Shown one piece after another: positions 26,896-36,589 of a stretch of DNA of 58,879 bases. This DNA is from Candidatus Hopanoidivorans cymbastelae (lineage in GTDB: Bacteria > Actinomycetota > Acidimicrobiia > Acidimicrobiales > Hopanoidiivorantaceae). How positions within the stretch are numbered: position 1 is the stretch's first letter; each line of letters starts with the position of its first letter. Both the position numbers and the translations under genes were made by a program. The stretch spans positions 1 to 58,879 of the forward strand of contig JAPYNY010000027.1 of NCBI GenBank assembly GCA_028283145.1. Direction: 5' to 3'. The notes under the pieces are model-generated. The model was not told where the DNA came from, ran no database searches, and saw only the letters and a program-made list of their open reading frames with translations.

Positions 26896-28491
26896 ATGGA
26901 TTCTGCTGAAGGGGCGTCGCTGAGAGGGGCACCGCTGTTTGCGCCTTTGAGTTCCGACATTGATGCGCCCCTGCAGGATCGCTATGCATCGGTGCGCTCC
27001 CTGACAGAAACCTTGGCTGAGCCGCTGTCTCCCGAAGACCAATGCATTCAGTCCATGCCAATTGTCAGCCCTACTAAATGGCATCGGGCGCACACTTCCT
27101 GGTTTTTTGAGACTTTTTTGTTGGCGCCACAACTGGCCGACTATGTTTCCTTCAACGATTCCTACGGCTATCTGTTCAACTCCTATTATCAAGCTGTCGG
27201 CCCGCAGCATCCGCAACCCAACAGAGGTCTGATTTCACGCCCTTCGGTGTTTGAGGTGGGGGATTATCGTCGTTATGTTGACGATGCCATGTTGACCTTG
27301 CTGGAAGACATCCCGGCTGAGTTGGAACCTTTGGTGGAGTTGGGTCTGCACCACGAGCAACAACATCAAGAATTGCTTTTGATGGACATCAAGCATGTCC
27401 TGGCGCAGAATCCTCAAAACCCTGCTTATAGAAATCTGTCAACTAGCTATAGTGAAGCCGATCCCTGCGTCAGCCAGTCAGCCGTTCAAAGCTTGCGCAA
27501 CGCGGGCGAGCGCCACAACAACACGAGCGGGCGCCACTATGAGGCGGGCGAGCACCACCGGGATTGGGTGAATTATGAGGGTGGGTTAGTGGAAATCGGC
27601 TTTGAACCACAAGACCAATCCTCCAATTTTTGCTTTGACAACGAGACGCCTAGGCACTCACACTTGCTGCAGCCTTTTGAGTTAGCCAGCAAAGCCGTTA
27701 CCTGTGGTCAGTGGCTGGAGTTTATACTGGACGGGGGTTATGGCAAATGTGATTTGTGGCTGTCAGATGGCTGGAACATTGTTCAGACTGAAAATTGGAC
27801 AGCTCCCCTATATTGGAAGTCTCACGAGACGGCAGTTGGCTGGCAAGACAATGGCTCCAGTCCCCGCAACAACTCTCCCGGTAGCAACTCATACCAAAAC
27901 AACTTCAACCGCAGCAACTCTTTCCAAAACAGCGGCTGGTCGGAATTCACTTTGGATGGGTTGCGCCCACTGGACTTGGATGCTCCGGTGTGTCATGTAT
28001 CTTATTTTGAAGCTGATGCCTTTGCTCGCTGGGCTGGAGCGCGTCTGCCCACTGAAGCCGAGTGGGAGCACGCTGCCAAGCTTCAATTGGCTTCAACCGG
28101 CAGTCCCGACCCCAAAGGAAATTTTCTAGACAGCGGTTTGTTGGCACCAGCACCAGCATCTACGCCAGCACCAGCGCCTACGAAAGGCACTGGACAGGCA
28201 CATCCTGAAACTGCCCTGCACCTAAACGCACCGCAAATAAACACCCCACTTCAACTTTTCGGCGACGTCTGGGAATGGACATCCAGCCCCTATGTGGGCT
28301 ACCCAGGTTTCAAGCCCAGTGCCGGAGCAGTCGGAGAATACAATGGCAAGTTCATGATTAATCAGCATGTTCTGCGTGGTGGCTGTTGCGTTACCCCACT
28401 TGGACATATACGTAGCACCTACCGCAACTTTTTCTACCCTCATATGCGCTGGCATTTCTCAGGTCTTCGCTTGGCGCGTGACTGCAACTGA
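26896..28491 (+). CDS. egtB: Hercynine oxygenase / sulfoxide synthase of ergothioneine synthesis
   Basis: Protein of 531 aa. EgtB is a non-heme iron enzyme that joins hercynine to gamma-glutamylcysteine or cysteine with O2. The N-terminal DinB-like domain shows WHRAHTSWFFETFLL and the iron site line HHEQQHQELLL. The C-terminal FGE-type domain runs from about residue 225 (VEIGFEPQ, FCFDNETPRH, LPTEAEWEHAA, WEWTSSPY, LRGGCCVTP, RNFFYPHMRWHFSGLRLARD). Three low-complexity insertions made of short tandem repeats interrupt loops (around residues 200-220, 315-345 and 415-430). egtD follows after 3 bases. egtA, egtC and egtE are not in the window. Confidence 0.93.
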   Translation: MDSAEGASLRGAPLFAPLSSDIDAPLQDRYASVRSLTETLAEPLSPEDQCIQSMPIVSPTKWHRAHTSWFFETFLLAPQLADYVSFNDSYGYLFNSYYQAVGPQHPQPNRGLISRPSVFEVGDYRRYVDDAMLTLLEDIPAELEPLVELGLHHEQQHQELLLMDIKHVLAQNPQNPAYRNLSTSYSEADPCVSQSAVQSLRNAGERHNNTSGRHYEAGEHHRDWVNYEGGLVEIGFEPQDQSSNFCFDNETPRHSHLLQPFELASKAVTCGQWLEFILDGGYGKCDLWLSDGWNIVQTENWTAPLYWKSHETAVGWQDNGSSPRNNSPGSNSYQNNFNRSNSFQNSGWSEFTLDGLRPLDLDAPVCHVSYFEADAFARWAGARLPTEAEWEHAAKLQLASTGSPDPKGNFLDSGLLAPAPASTPAPAPTKGTGQAHPETALHLNAPQINTPLQLFGDVWEWTSSPYVGYPGFKPSAGAVGEYNGKFMINQHVLRGGCCVTPLGHIRSTYRNFFYPHMRWHFSGLRLARDCN

Positions 28492-28494
28492 ATT

Positions 28495-29472
28495 TTGACT
28501 AACCCAACCATTCGTTTTTTATTAGACGACAACGGTGCTTCCCTGGCTGAAGACGTGCTGTCGGGGCTGAGCCGACAACCCAAGGCAATTCCTTCAAAAT
28601 GGTTCTATGACGACCGGGGGTCTGAGTTGTTTGAGGAAATCACCAGCCTGCCAGAATACTACGTTACGCGCAAAGAGGAAGAAATCCTGCTGCAACGCTC
28701 CCCTGAAATTGCCCAGCTTTCAAAAGCTGCGGAGTTGGTGGAGTTGGGAGCCGGCAATTCAGAAAAGACCAGGGCCCTGCTAGACGCGCTGAGTGTGCCA
28801 AACAACGGGTCGCGCTTGGAAAGATTTGTCTTGTTTGATGTCAGCGAAGATGCTGTTCGTCAGACTGCAGCTGCGCTGACCACACAATATCCGCAACTGG
28901 CAATTGAAGGCATTGTTGGCGATTTTGACCACCATTTGGATGAAATAGACCATAGTTATCGCTGTCTTTTTATTTTTCTAGGGGGCACTATCGGCAACCT
29001 TAACCCTGCTGAGCGGGAAGACTTTTTGACCGACGTGGCTTTTTCAATGAAACCTGGAGACACTTTCTTGTTGGGAACAGACCTGGTCAAATCCCCAGAA
29101 CATCTGCATGCCGCCTATAACGATGCCCAGGGAATCACTGCCGATTTCAACTTGAACATTCTCAAGGTCATCAACCGGGAGCTGGACGCGAACTTTAAGC
29201 TAGATCAATTTCAACATGTCGCTTTTTGGGATGCTGAAAACTCTTGGATTGAGATGCGCCTGAAATCTCTCTGTGACCAAGAGGTTTTGATTGGCAGCTT
29301 GAACTTGGATGTGAGTTTTGGGACAGGAGAGGAAATGCGCACCGAGATTTCCACCAAATTTCTTTCAGACCAAGTTGCCTCAGAGTTGAATCAGGCAGGT
29401 CTTAAGGTGCTCAAGCGTTGGACTGACTCTGAGAGATTTTTTCAGCTGACACTGGCACAGGCCGTATGCTAA
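28495..29472 (+). CDS. egtD: L-histidine N-alpha-methyltransferase
   Basis: Protein of 325 aa with a TTG start 3 bases after egtB. EgtD trimethylates histidine to hercynine with three SAM molecules. Family lines are KWFYDDRGSELFEEITSLPE and YYVTRKEEEIL near the N-terminus, the SAM loop VELGAGNSEKTR, and FLGGTIGNL. In the pathway it acts before EgtB, although its gene comes second. Translation is probably coupled to egtB. Confidence 0.95.
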   Translation: MTNPTIRFLLDDNGASLAEDVLSGLSRQPKAIPSKWFYDDRGSELFEEITSLPEYYVTRKEEEILLQRSPEIAQLSKAAELVELGAGNSEKTRALLDALSVPNNGSRLERFVLFDVSEDAVRQTAAALTTQYPQLAIEGIVGDFDHHLDEIDHSYRCLFIFLGGTIGNLNPAEREDFLTDVAFSMKPGDTFLLGTDLVKSPEHLHAAYNDAQGITADFNLNILKVINRELDANFKLDQFQHVAFWDAENSWIEMRLKSLCDQEVLIGSLNLDVSFGTGEEMRTEISTKFLSDQVASELNQAGLKVLKRWTDSERFFQLTLAQAVC

Positions 29473-29497
29473 ACAACCATCCGACGCAAACACATAG

Positions 29498-30787
<1,290 letters not shown>

Positions 30788-30802
30788 TAAAATGTTAAAG
30801 CG

Positions 30803-31363
30803 CTATTTGCCCCTGTAAATTCCAGCTCTTCTCAAGATAGCGGCAGGCACATTTACTTGTCGCCAAGCCGAATAGCTGATACCTTTCCTTGTGCCATATG
30901 ATTGAGCACTTGCGATAAAGTCGCGCTCTAGTCTTTCCTTTTCAGACAGACCGTGATCTTCCCCCTGGTCTTCGCTTTCTTTCATGGCTTCTACCAGCCT
31001 TTGTTGCAGCTCAAGTTGCTTCTGAGCCATGTCAAGCCGCTGAAGCATGTCAGCAGAAGCCATCTTTTCTTCCAATCTGGCTAATTGCTTTTGCAAGGAT
31101 GCGGGAGAACTCCAACGAGTTTTTGCCTTGGACTTGGCTTCGGTTTTGCCTGCAGCCTTTTGGTCTGAAGACTGGTTGAGGAACTTGAGGTAGCTGTTAA
31201 CCGCCTTAGCTTCCTGCAACTTCTGCGCACGGTCCTCAGACTTACTGAGTTCTGAAGCACTTGACTCCGAAGCGCTTGGTTCCGAAGAGGCACTCTCGTC
31301 TGAAGACCAGCTGCTGCTGGAAAAAGAATTGCTTGGAGTGTTGGTTTGAAAGGTGTCTTCCAT
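30803..31363 (-). CDS. Small coiled-coil protein, unknown
   Basis: Protein of 186 aa. A Ser/Glu-rich N-terminus (about 45 residues) is followed by a Lys-rich segment and a predicted coiled coil (SLQKQLARLEEKMASADMLQ and onward). The C-terminus is conserved-looking, GTRKGISYSAWRQVNVPAAI followed by LRRAGI, a short helical unit that I associate with uncharacterised actinobacterial proteins. No function can be given. A 20-bp palindrome lies upstream between this gene and the divergent 31534 gene. Confidence 0.7.
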   Translation of the reverse strand: MEDTFQTNTPSNSFSSSSWSSDESASSEPSASESSASELSKSEDRAQKLQEAKAVNSYLKFLNQSSDQKAAGKTEAKSKAKTRWSSPASLQKQLARLEEKMASADMLQRLDMAQKQLELQQRLVEAMKESEDQGEDHGLSEKERLERDFIASAQSYGTRKGISYSAWRQVNVPAAILRRAGIYRGK

Positions 31364-31440
31364 GTGTATTTTCCTTTGTTGTTGTGTTTGACTTGCTTAA
31401 TGCACGATTTTAGTCTAGTTTAATTTTGTGTGGCATGCTT

Positions 31441-31460
31441 TTTCAAATTAAAATTTGAAA
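31441..31460. promoter_or_regulatory. Palindrome in a divergent promoter region
   Basis: TTTCAAATT-AA-AATTTGAAA has two perfect 9-base arms in the 170-bp gap between divergent genes. It is a plausible operator for a dimeric regulator controlling one or both. Confidence 0.4.
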
Positions 31461-31533
31461 CTGACGTTTGCCAAATTAAAGACTAGCAGAAAAACAGCAA
31501 ACAACCAACGCAATTATTCTGAAAGGGGAAAAC

Positions 31534-31830
31534 ATGGCAATAATTGAAAGCGACCGACCTCTGATTGAAATCTATGACAGGGCTGGAGCTGCCATGTGGC
31601 TGGGGATTTTGGCCCTAGTTCTGAATGTTTTATTAATCCCAGGCATTTTGGCTTTTTACTTTGGCAGGAAAACTAAAAAAGCTTGGGATAAAGCATGGTC
31701 AGCGGGTTACTTACCAGTCAATCAAATGCGTTTGCCTGTAAGCCGGGGCAAAGCTATAGCTGGAATAACCATGGGCATTATAGGCACTATTGCTGCTATC
31801 ATCTTAGGCATGACTATAGCAGTTTCCTAG
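31534..31830 (+). CDS. Small two-helix membrane protein
   Basis: Protein of 98 aa. The first helix (MWLGILALVLNVLLIPGILAF) is followed by a basic loop (FGRKTKKAWDKAW) and the second helix is IAGITMGIIGTIAAIILGMT. The plan resembles DUF4190-type proteins. A clear ribosome site (AAAGGGGAA) lies before the ATG. The role is unknown. Confidence 0.7.
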   Translation: MAIIESDRPLIEIYDRAGAAMWLGILALVLNVLLIPGILAFYFGRKTKKAWDKAWSAGYLPVNQMRLPVSRGKAIAGITMGIIGTIAAIILGMTIAVS

Positions 31831-31928
31831 CTAGGGCGCATCTGGCGCTGACTGATTGTGCCAACTTGTTCTTGCCAGCTTGCTCCTTTGAAAATTGACT
31901 AAATCGCAGTCTGGTTTGGATATGGCCG

Positions 31929-31942
31929 TATGATTTAGTGAA
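31929..31942 (+). promoter_or_regulatory. Candidate leaderless -10 box of gpmA
   Basis: TATGAT is followed by 8 bases and the ATG of gpmA. No ribosome site is present. The arrangement matches that of clpS. Confidence 0.5.
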
Positions 31943-32698
31943 ATGGGGTATCAGCTTTTACTGCTCAGACATGGCCAGAGCACATGGAACTTGGAAAATA
32001 AATTCACCGGTTGGCACGACAGCCCGCTTTCTGAACAAGGGCGAACCGAGGCTATAGCTGCCGGCAAAACTCTGAAGGCAGCCCAGTTAACGCCAGATGT
32101 TATAATTACCTCAGTGCTGGCTCGAGCCATTGAAACGGCTCAGTTGGCAGCACGTGAAATTTTTGGGTTTGATGCCCTAGCCGACCAACAATTTGATAGC
32201 CAATTGGATGACCGGACGGCTCAGACAGTGGAGTGGCAGCAGGATTGGCGTCTGAACGAGCGGCATTATGGCAACCTCACTGGCTTGAACAAGGCTGAAA
32301 CAGCTAAAAGATACGGTGATGAGCAAGTTCACATTTGGAGGCGAAGCTACTCGGTTCAGCCACCTCCCATCACCGAAGACAATCCTTGGAATCCCAACAG
32401 CAACCCACTTTATGATGCAATCCCAGAAATCCCGCTGACGGAATGCCTAGCCGATGTAACCAAGCGCATGCTGCCTTGCTTCCAGGAAGTCATTGCTCCT
32501 CAACTGGTAGCTGGCAAGCTGGTGTTGGTTGTGGCTCATGGCAATAGTTTGCGGGCTCTGGTTAAACACCTGGACAACATTGACGACCAGACCATCCCCA
32601 AGGTGAACATTCCCACTGGTATTCCCTTTAGCTATGAACTGGGAACCGACCTGAAACCAATCGAAAACATTCCTTTGGAAGACCGCTACTTCAGCTAG
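31943..32698 (+). CDS. gpmA: 2,3-bisphosphoglycerate-dependent phosphoglycerate mutase
   Basis: Protein of 251 aa. It interconverts 3- and 2-phosphoglycerate in glycolysis. The catalytic RHG motif is in LLLRHGQSTWNLENKFTGWH. The substrate region ERHYGNLTGLNKAETAKRYG and the second catalytic His in VVAHGNSLRALVKHL are normal. Length is normal for the dPGM family. Confidence 0.95.
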   Translation: MGYQLLLLRHGQSTWNLENKFTGWHDSPLSEQGRTEAIAAGKTLKAAQLTPDVIITSVLARAIETAQLAAREIFGFDALADQQFDSQLDDRTAQTVEWQQDWRLNERHYGNLTGLNKAETAKRYGDEQVHIWRRSYSVQPPPITEDNPWNPNSNPLYDAIPEIPLTECLADVTKRMLPCFQEVIAPQLVAGKLVLVVAHGNSLRALVKHLDNIDDQTIPKVNIPTGIPFSYELGTDLKPIENIPLEDRYFS

Positions 32699-32780
32699 CC
32701 TTGGAAGGCTGCTGCCTAGGCGAGCAGCCGCCCGCTTGCCGCCCAGTTGCTTGTCGCACAGCCTTCTAACTGTCTCCCAC

Positions 32781-32828
32781 CCAGCCGCCAAACCACGATC
32801 CGTCGCTCTACGCCAGCCGCCAAACCAC
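32781..32828. repeat. 16-bp exact direct repeat
   Basis: CCAGCCGCCAAACCAC occurs at 32781-32796 and 32813-32828 in the gap between gpmA and the Fe-S reductase gene, with a 32-base period. Confidence 0.7.
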
Positions 32829-32874
32829 CGAATTCTCAAATTTCCATCACTTTTCCCGCTAGCATTTCTAGGAA

Positions 32875-35781
32875 ATGACACAAACAGACACAGACCTGAG
32901 CCAAGCCCCGAACCAGCCAGCCCAAAAGCCCAAAACCAGCATCCGACTTCGCCCTTCTCACATTGTTATCGGGCTGGGAGTTGCTCTGGCGCTGTTCACG
33001 GCGGCTTCGGGCATAGTTGCCTCCATTACAGGCTTCAAGAGCGACAGTTCGGTTACCCGAGTTGTGTTTGACCATGTCCCCAGCCCACTCAAAGCTGCTT
33101 TTTATACGGTCATCCCGCTGGTGTTGGTCTTGGTGGCGGTGCTGTTTGCCAACCGAGTCAAAAACTGGCAGCGCGGCGGCGCCGAAGAACGCAATATCAC
33201 ACGCGCCAACCTTCACCAGCGCCTGAAAGACCTTCGAGCCGGCACCACCATGGCCACTTTGCTGCGTGACCCTGCAGCCGGGCTGATGCATTCCATGATC
33301 TACTTCTCATTTCTGGTGCTGGTCGGCGTTACAACCACCTTGGAAATTGACCACCAACTGCCAAGCGAAGCCAAGTTTCTTCACGGGCTCACCTATCAGG
33401 TCTATTCAGCTGTCGGAGATATAGCTGGGGTGGTGCTCATCGTGGGGGTGGTCTGGGCCGCAGCCCGCAGGTGGGGGCCCAAAAACATGCGCCCCTACCG
33501 CACTCGCATCAAAACCAAGCCTGAGCATGCCGTCATTTTGGGCACTTTGTTTGCGCTGGCGGTAACGGGCTTTCTGGTTGAGGCGTTCCGCATTGCCGAA
33601 GACGGAACGCCTGATTTTGAGCGCTGGTCGGTCATTGGCTACCCGTTGGCAACTATCTTTGACGGGCTGGACAACGTAGCTGGCTGGCATCAGGTTTGGT
33701 GGGTGGTTCACGTGGGTACTTTCGTGCTGTTCCTGCTGATTTTGCCCGTTACCATGCTGCGTCACATCTTCACTTCCCCAGTGAATATGTTCTTGCGCGA
33801 CAACCACAGGCCCAAGGGTGCCATGCGTGCCATGCCCGATCTGATGGAAAGCGACCTGGAAACATTTGGGGCTGCCACCATTGAAGACTTCACCTGGAAG
33901 CAGCTGCTGGACACCGACTCTTGCACCATGTGCGGGCGGTGTACCTCTGTGTGTCCGGCCCATGCCACGGGCAAATCGCTAGACCCTAGGGAAATCGTGC
34001 TGAAAGTCGGCGAAGTGATGGCAGCCACGGGCACTCCACCAACCACCCCACCAATCGGCACCGACCCTGAGATCACCGTTACAGCCCCGAATGTGTTTGA
34101 GCGAATCACCTCAGAAGAGCTTTGGGCTTGCACTTCCTGCAAGGCCTGCGATGAGATTTGCCCGGTGAATATTGAAATCCTGGACAAGATTCTGGACATG
34201 AGGCGCTATCTGTCGCTTATGGAAAGCGACTTCCCCACAGAGTTGGGCAATGCCTATCGTGCCATGGAAAATCAGTCCAACCCCTGGGGTATATCGCAAA
34301 GAGAGCGGGCAGACTGGGCCGACGGGCTGGACGGAGTGAAGATTATTGAAGGCGGCAACCCGCTGGAAGCTGAATATCTCTATTGGGTGGGTTGTGCTGG
34401 CAGCTTTGACGACAAAAACCGCAAAGTAACTAGGGCGATGGCTCAACTGCTGCAGCGTGCTGGGGTTGATTTTGCCATTTTGGGCCCACAGGAGACCTGC
34501 ACTGGCGACCCTGCCAGGCGATCGGGCAACGAATATATCTTCCAGATGCTGGCTTCCCAAAATATTGAGACGCTCAACGCTATGGGCGTACGTAAAATCA
34601 TCACCCAGTGTCCGCACTGTTTCAACACACTGGGCAATGAATATCCGCAGCTGGGCGGGCATTACACAGTCATCCACCATAGCCAACTGCTGGCTCAACT
34701 GGTGGAGGATGGACGACTGGATATGTCTGAAGCTCAACTGGATGGGAGGTTTGTCTATCATGACTCCTGCTATCTAGGCAGGCACAATGATGTTTACATG
34801 GCTCCCAGGCGGGTGGTGGCTTCCATTGGCGGGATTGAAATGGTGGAAGCTGAGCGCAACGGCACCAAGGGGATGTGCTGTGGAGCGGGTGGCGCCAGGA
34901 TGTGGATGGAAGAGCACGTCGGCAAGCAAATTAATGTGGAGCGGTCACAGGAGTTGCTGGCTACGGGAGCCGACCGCATTGCCACAGCCTGCCCGTTTTG
35001 CTATGTGATGATCGATGACGGAGTTAAAGGGGAAGGCGTTGAGGAAGATGATGTCAAGGTTGGCGACATCGCCCTGCATTTGCTGGAAGCAATTGAGGCT
35101 GGAGAGGCTGCCACGGAAACTGCGGTGTCCATCGGGGTCAGCACGAGTGCAGGGGCAATGGCAATGGCGGCAGCGGGGGCAGGCGATGGGAATGCTGGCG
35201 AGGGCGTAGGCGTTACCACTGCCACTGCTGTCTTGGACAGACCTGGCTCTGGAGGGCCTGGTGAGCCAGATGGGCTGGGGGCTGAGTCGATGTCGGAATT
35301 GTCAGCTGCCTATGAGGTGCCTATGCACCTGAGGCGGGTCAATGTGGATTTGCCAACAGCTACCCCTGCCAATGTGTCCCAGGCAGCCAAAGCAGCTATG
35401 TCAGAAGTTGCGGCTGAGCCCGTTGCCGATACTAGAACTGCTTTGCCCAAGGGTAAAGACAAAGATGCCACAGACGCAGCCCCTGCTTCGGCATCGGATA
35501 GACCCACCCCAGAAAAGCCTGCTTCTGCAGCAGATGAAGTTGCTGCCAGCGCGCCGGGCGAGTTGCCCAAAGCCACCAAAGACAGGCCAGACAATTTGTC
35601 TCGCATCAAGGGCACTGACCCTCGCCTGATTGCCCTGTTGCATCGTGAAGGCATTACAACTTACGCTCAAATAGCAGAACTGAACGAAGCTCAAATTGAA
35701 ACCCTTGAAGTTGCCTTGGATGCCCCTGGCAGAATTCGCAAATGGAGTTGGGTAGAACAAGCCAAGGAGTTGCTTGAATAA
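32875..35781 (+). CDS. Membrane Fe-S oxidoreductase, Rv0338c-like (HdrD/GlpC family)
   Basis: Protein of 968 aa. The N-terminal ~300 residues hold about six helices in the manner of a NarI-like heme b domain (GLMHSMIYFSFLVLVGVTT, and others). Two 4Fe-4S motifs follow (CTMCGRCTSVCP and CTSCKACDEICP). Then come two CCG domains of the heterodisulfide reductase D type (CTGDPARRSG with CPHCFN, and CCGAGGARMWMEEH with CPFCY). A low-complexity linker of about 170 residues leads to a C-terminal helix-hairpin-helix-like unit (LIALLHREGITTYAQIAELN). This plan matches the essential mycobacterial Rv0338c, a presumed quinone-linked electron carrier whose partner is not known. The linker is much longer than I would expect. 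Confidence 0.85.
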   Translation: MTQTDTDLSQAPNQPAQKPKTSIRLRPSHIVIGLGVALALFTAASGIVASITGFKSDSSVTRVVFDHVPSPLKAAFYTVIPLVLVLVAVLFANRVKNWQRGGAEERNITRANLHQRLKDLRAGTTMATLLRDPAAGLMHSMIYFSFLVLVGVTTTLEIDHQLPSEAKFLHGLTYQVYSAVGDIAGVVLIVGVVWAAARRWGPKNMRPYRTRIKTKPEHAVILGTLFALAVTGFLVEAFRIAEDGTPDFERWSVIGYPLATIFDGLDNVAGWHQVWWVVHVGTFVLFLLILPVTMLRHIFTSPVNMFLRDNHRPKGAMRAMPDLMESDLETFGAATIEDFTWKQLLDTDSCTMCGRCTSVCPAHATGKSLDPREIVLKVGEVMAATGTPPTTPPIGTDPEITVTAPNVFERITSEELWACTSCKACDEICPVNIEILDKILDMRRYLSLMESDFPTELGNAYRAMENQSNPWGISQRERADWADGLDGVKIIEGGNPLEAEYLYWVGCAGSFDDKNRKVTRAMAQLLQRAGVDFAILGPQETCTGDPARRSGNEYIFQMLASQNIETLNAMGVRKIITQCPHCFNTLGNEYPQLGGHYTVIHHSQLLAQLVEDGRLDMSEAQLDGRFVYHDSCYLGRHNDVYMAPRRVVASIGGIEMVEAERNGTKGMCCGAGGARMWMEEHVGKQINVERSQELLATGADRIATACPFCYVMIDDGVKGEGVEEDDVKVGDIALHLLEAIEAGEAATETAVSIGVSTSAGAMAMAAAGAGDGNAGEGVGVTTATAVLDRPGSGGPGEPDGLGAESMSELSAAYEVPMHLRRVNVDLPTATPANVSQAAKAAMSEVAAEPVADTRTALPKGKDKDATDAAPASASDRPTPEKPASAADEVAASAPGELPKATKDRPDNLSRIKGTDPRLIALLHREGITTYAQIAELNEAQIETLEVALDAPGRIRKWSWVEQAKELLE

Positions 35782-35876
35782 GTGGATCAAAGGTTCGCTT
35801 CATTCTGGCGGAGCCTAGCCCGCATACAGTTCGCGCCCGCTTTAACCCACGCCTTCTTCCCCCAAGCTCATCGCCC

Positions 35877-36479
35877 CTAGCCCGCTGCCACCTCGTCGGG
35901 CTTCGCCTCGTCGCGCTTTTTGAAGTTTTCCCAATAACGGCTGGCAATCGGCCCTACCTGGCCTTGATATTTGGAACCGACTTGCCTCGACCCGTAGGCC
36001 TGGTCGGCAGGTGTTGTCATTTGGAGGAAACTTATCTGCCCAATAGCCATGCCTGGATAAAGCGTGATAGGCAAAGTTGCCACATTGGACAACTCCAACG
36101 TCAACTGTCCATTCCAACCTGCATCAACAAAACCAGCCGTGGAATGGATCAGCAAACCCAGACGTCCCAAGCTGGACTTGCCTTCCAGACGCGCCACCAA
36201 ATCGTTCGGCAGGCGAATCCTCTCAATCGTGCAACCCAACACAAACTGCCCTGGATGCAGCACGAACACACCATCTTCAGGTATCTCCACCAACTCATTT
36301 AGCCCTTCCATCTCTTGTTTCACGTCTATATGCCCCAAAGTATGGTTGCGGAATTCCAAAAAGTAGCGATCTAAACGCAAATCCACAGAGGAAGGTTGAA
36401 TGGCATTTAAACTTAGAGGGTCTATTTCAATGTGTCCAGCACTGATGGCTTCGGTAATGCTGCGGTCTGAAAGAATCAT
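35877..36479 (-). CDS. dcd: dCTP deaminase
   Basis: Protein of 200 aa. MILSDRSITEAISAGHIEID opens the protein, and the active-site line EGKSSLGRLGLLIHSTAGFV with DAGWNGQLTLELSN is complete. SKYQGQVGPIASRYWENF closes it. It resembles the mycobacterial enzyme, which is bifunctional and makes dUMP directly from dCTP; whether this one is bifunctional cannot be decided by eye. The last ten residues are a variable tail. It is divergent from the next gene. Confidence 0.94.
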   Translation of the reverse strand: MILSDRSITEAISAGHIEIDPLSLNAIQPSSVDLRLDRYFLEFRNHTLGHIDVKQEMEGLNELVEIPEDGVFVLHPGQFVLGCTIERIRLPNDLVARLEGKSSLGRLGLLIHSTAGFVDAGWNGQLTLELSNVATLPITLYPGMAIGQISFLQMTTPADQAYGSRQVGSKYQGQVGPIASRYWENFKKRDEAKPDEVAAG

Positions 36480-36589
36480 GGCCTCGGTTGTCCTCTAAAA
36501 TTTGATACCAGTGTATTGCAAGTTATCTAACGCAATCTAGCAGACCAGCAACCATAGCAGGCTAGCAGCACCTCAAGGCTCACGGATTC

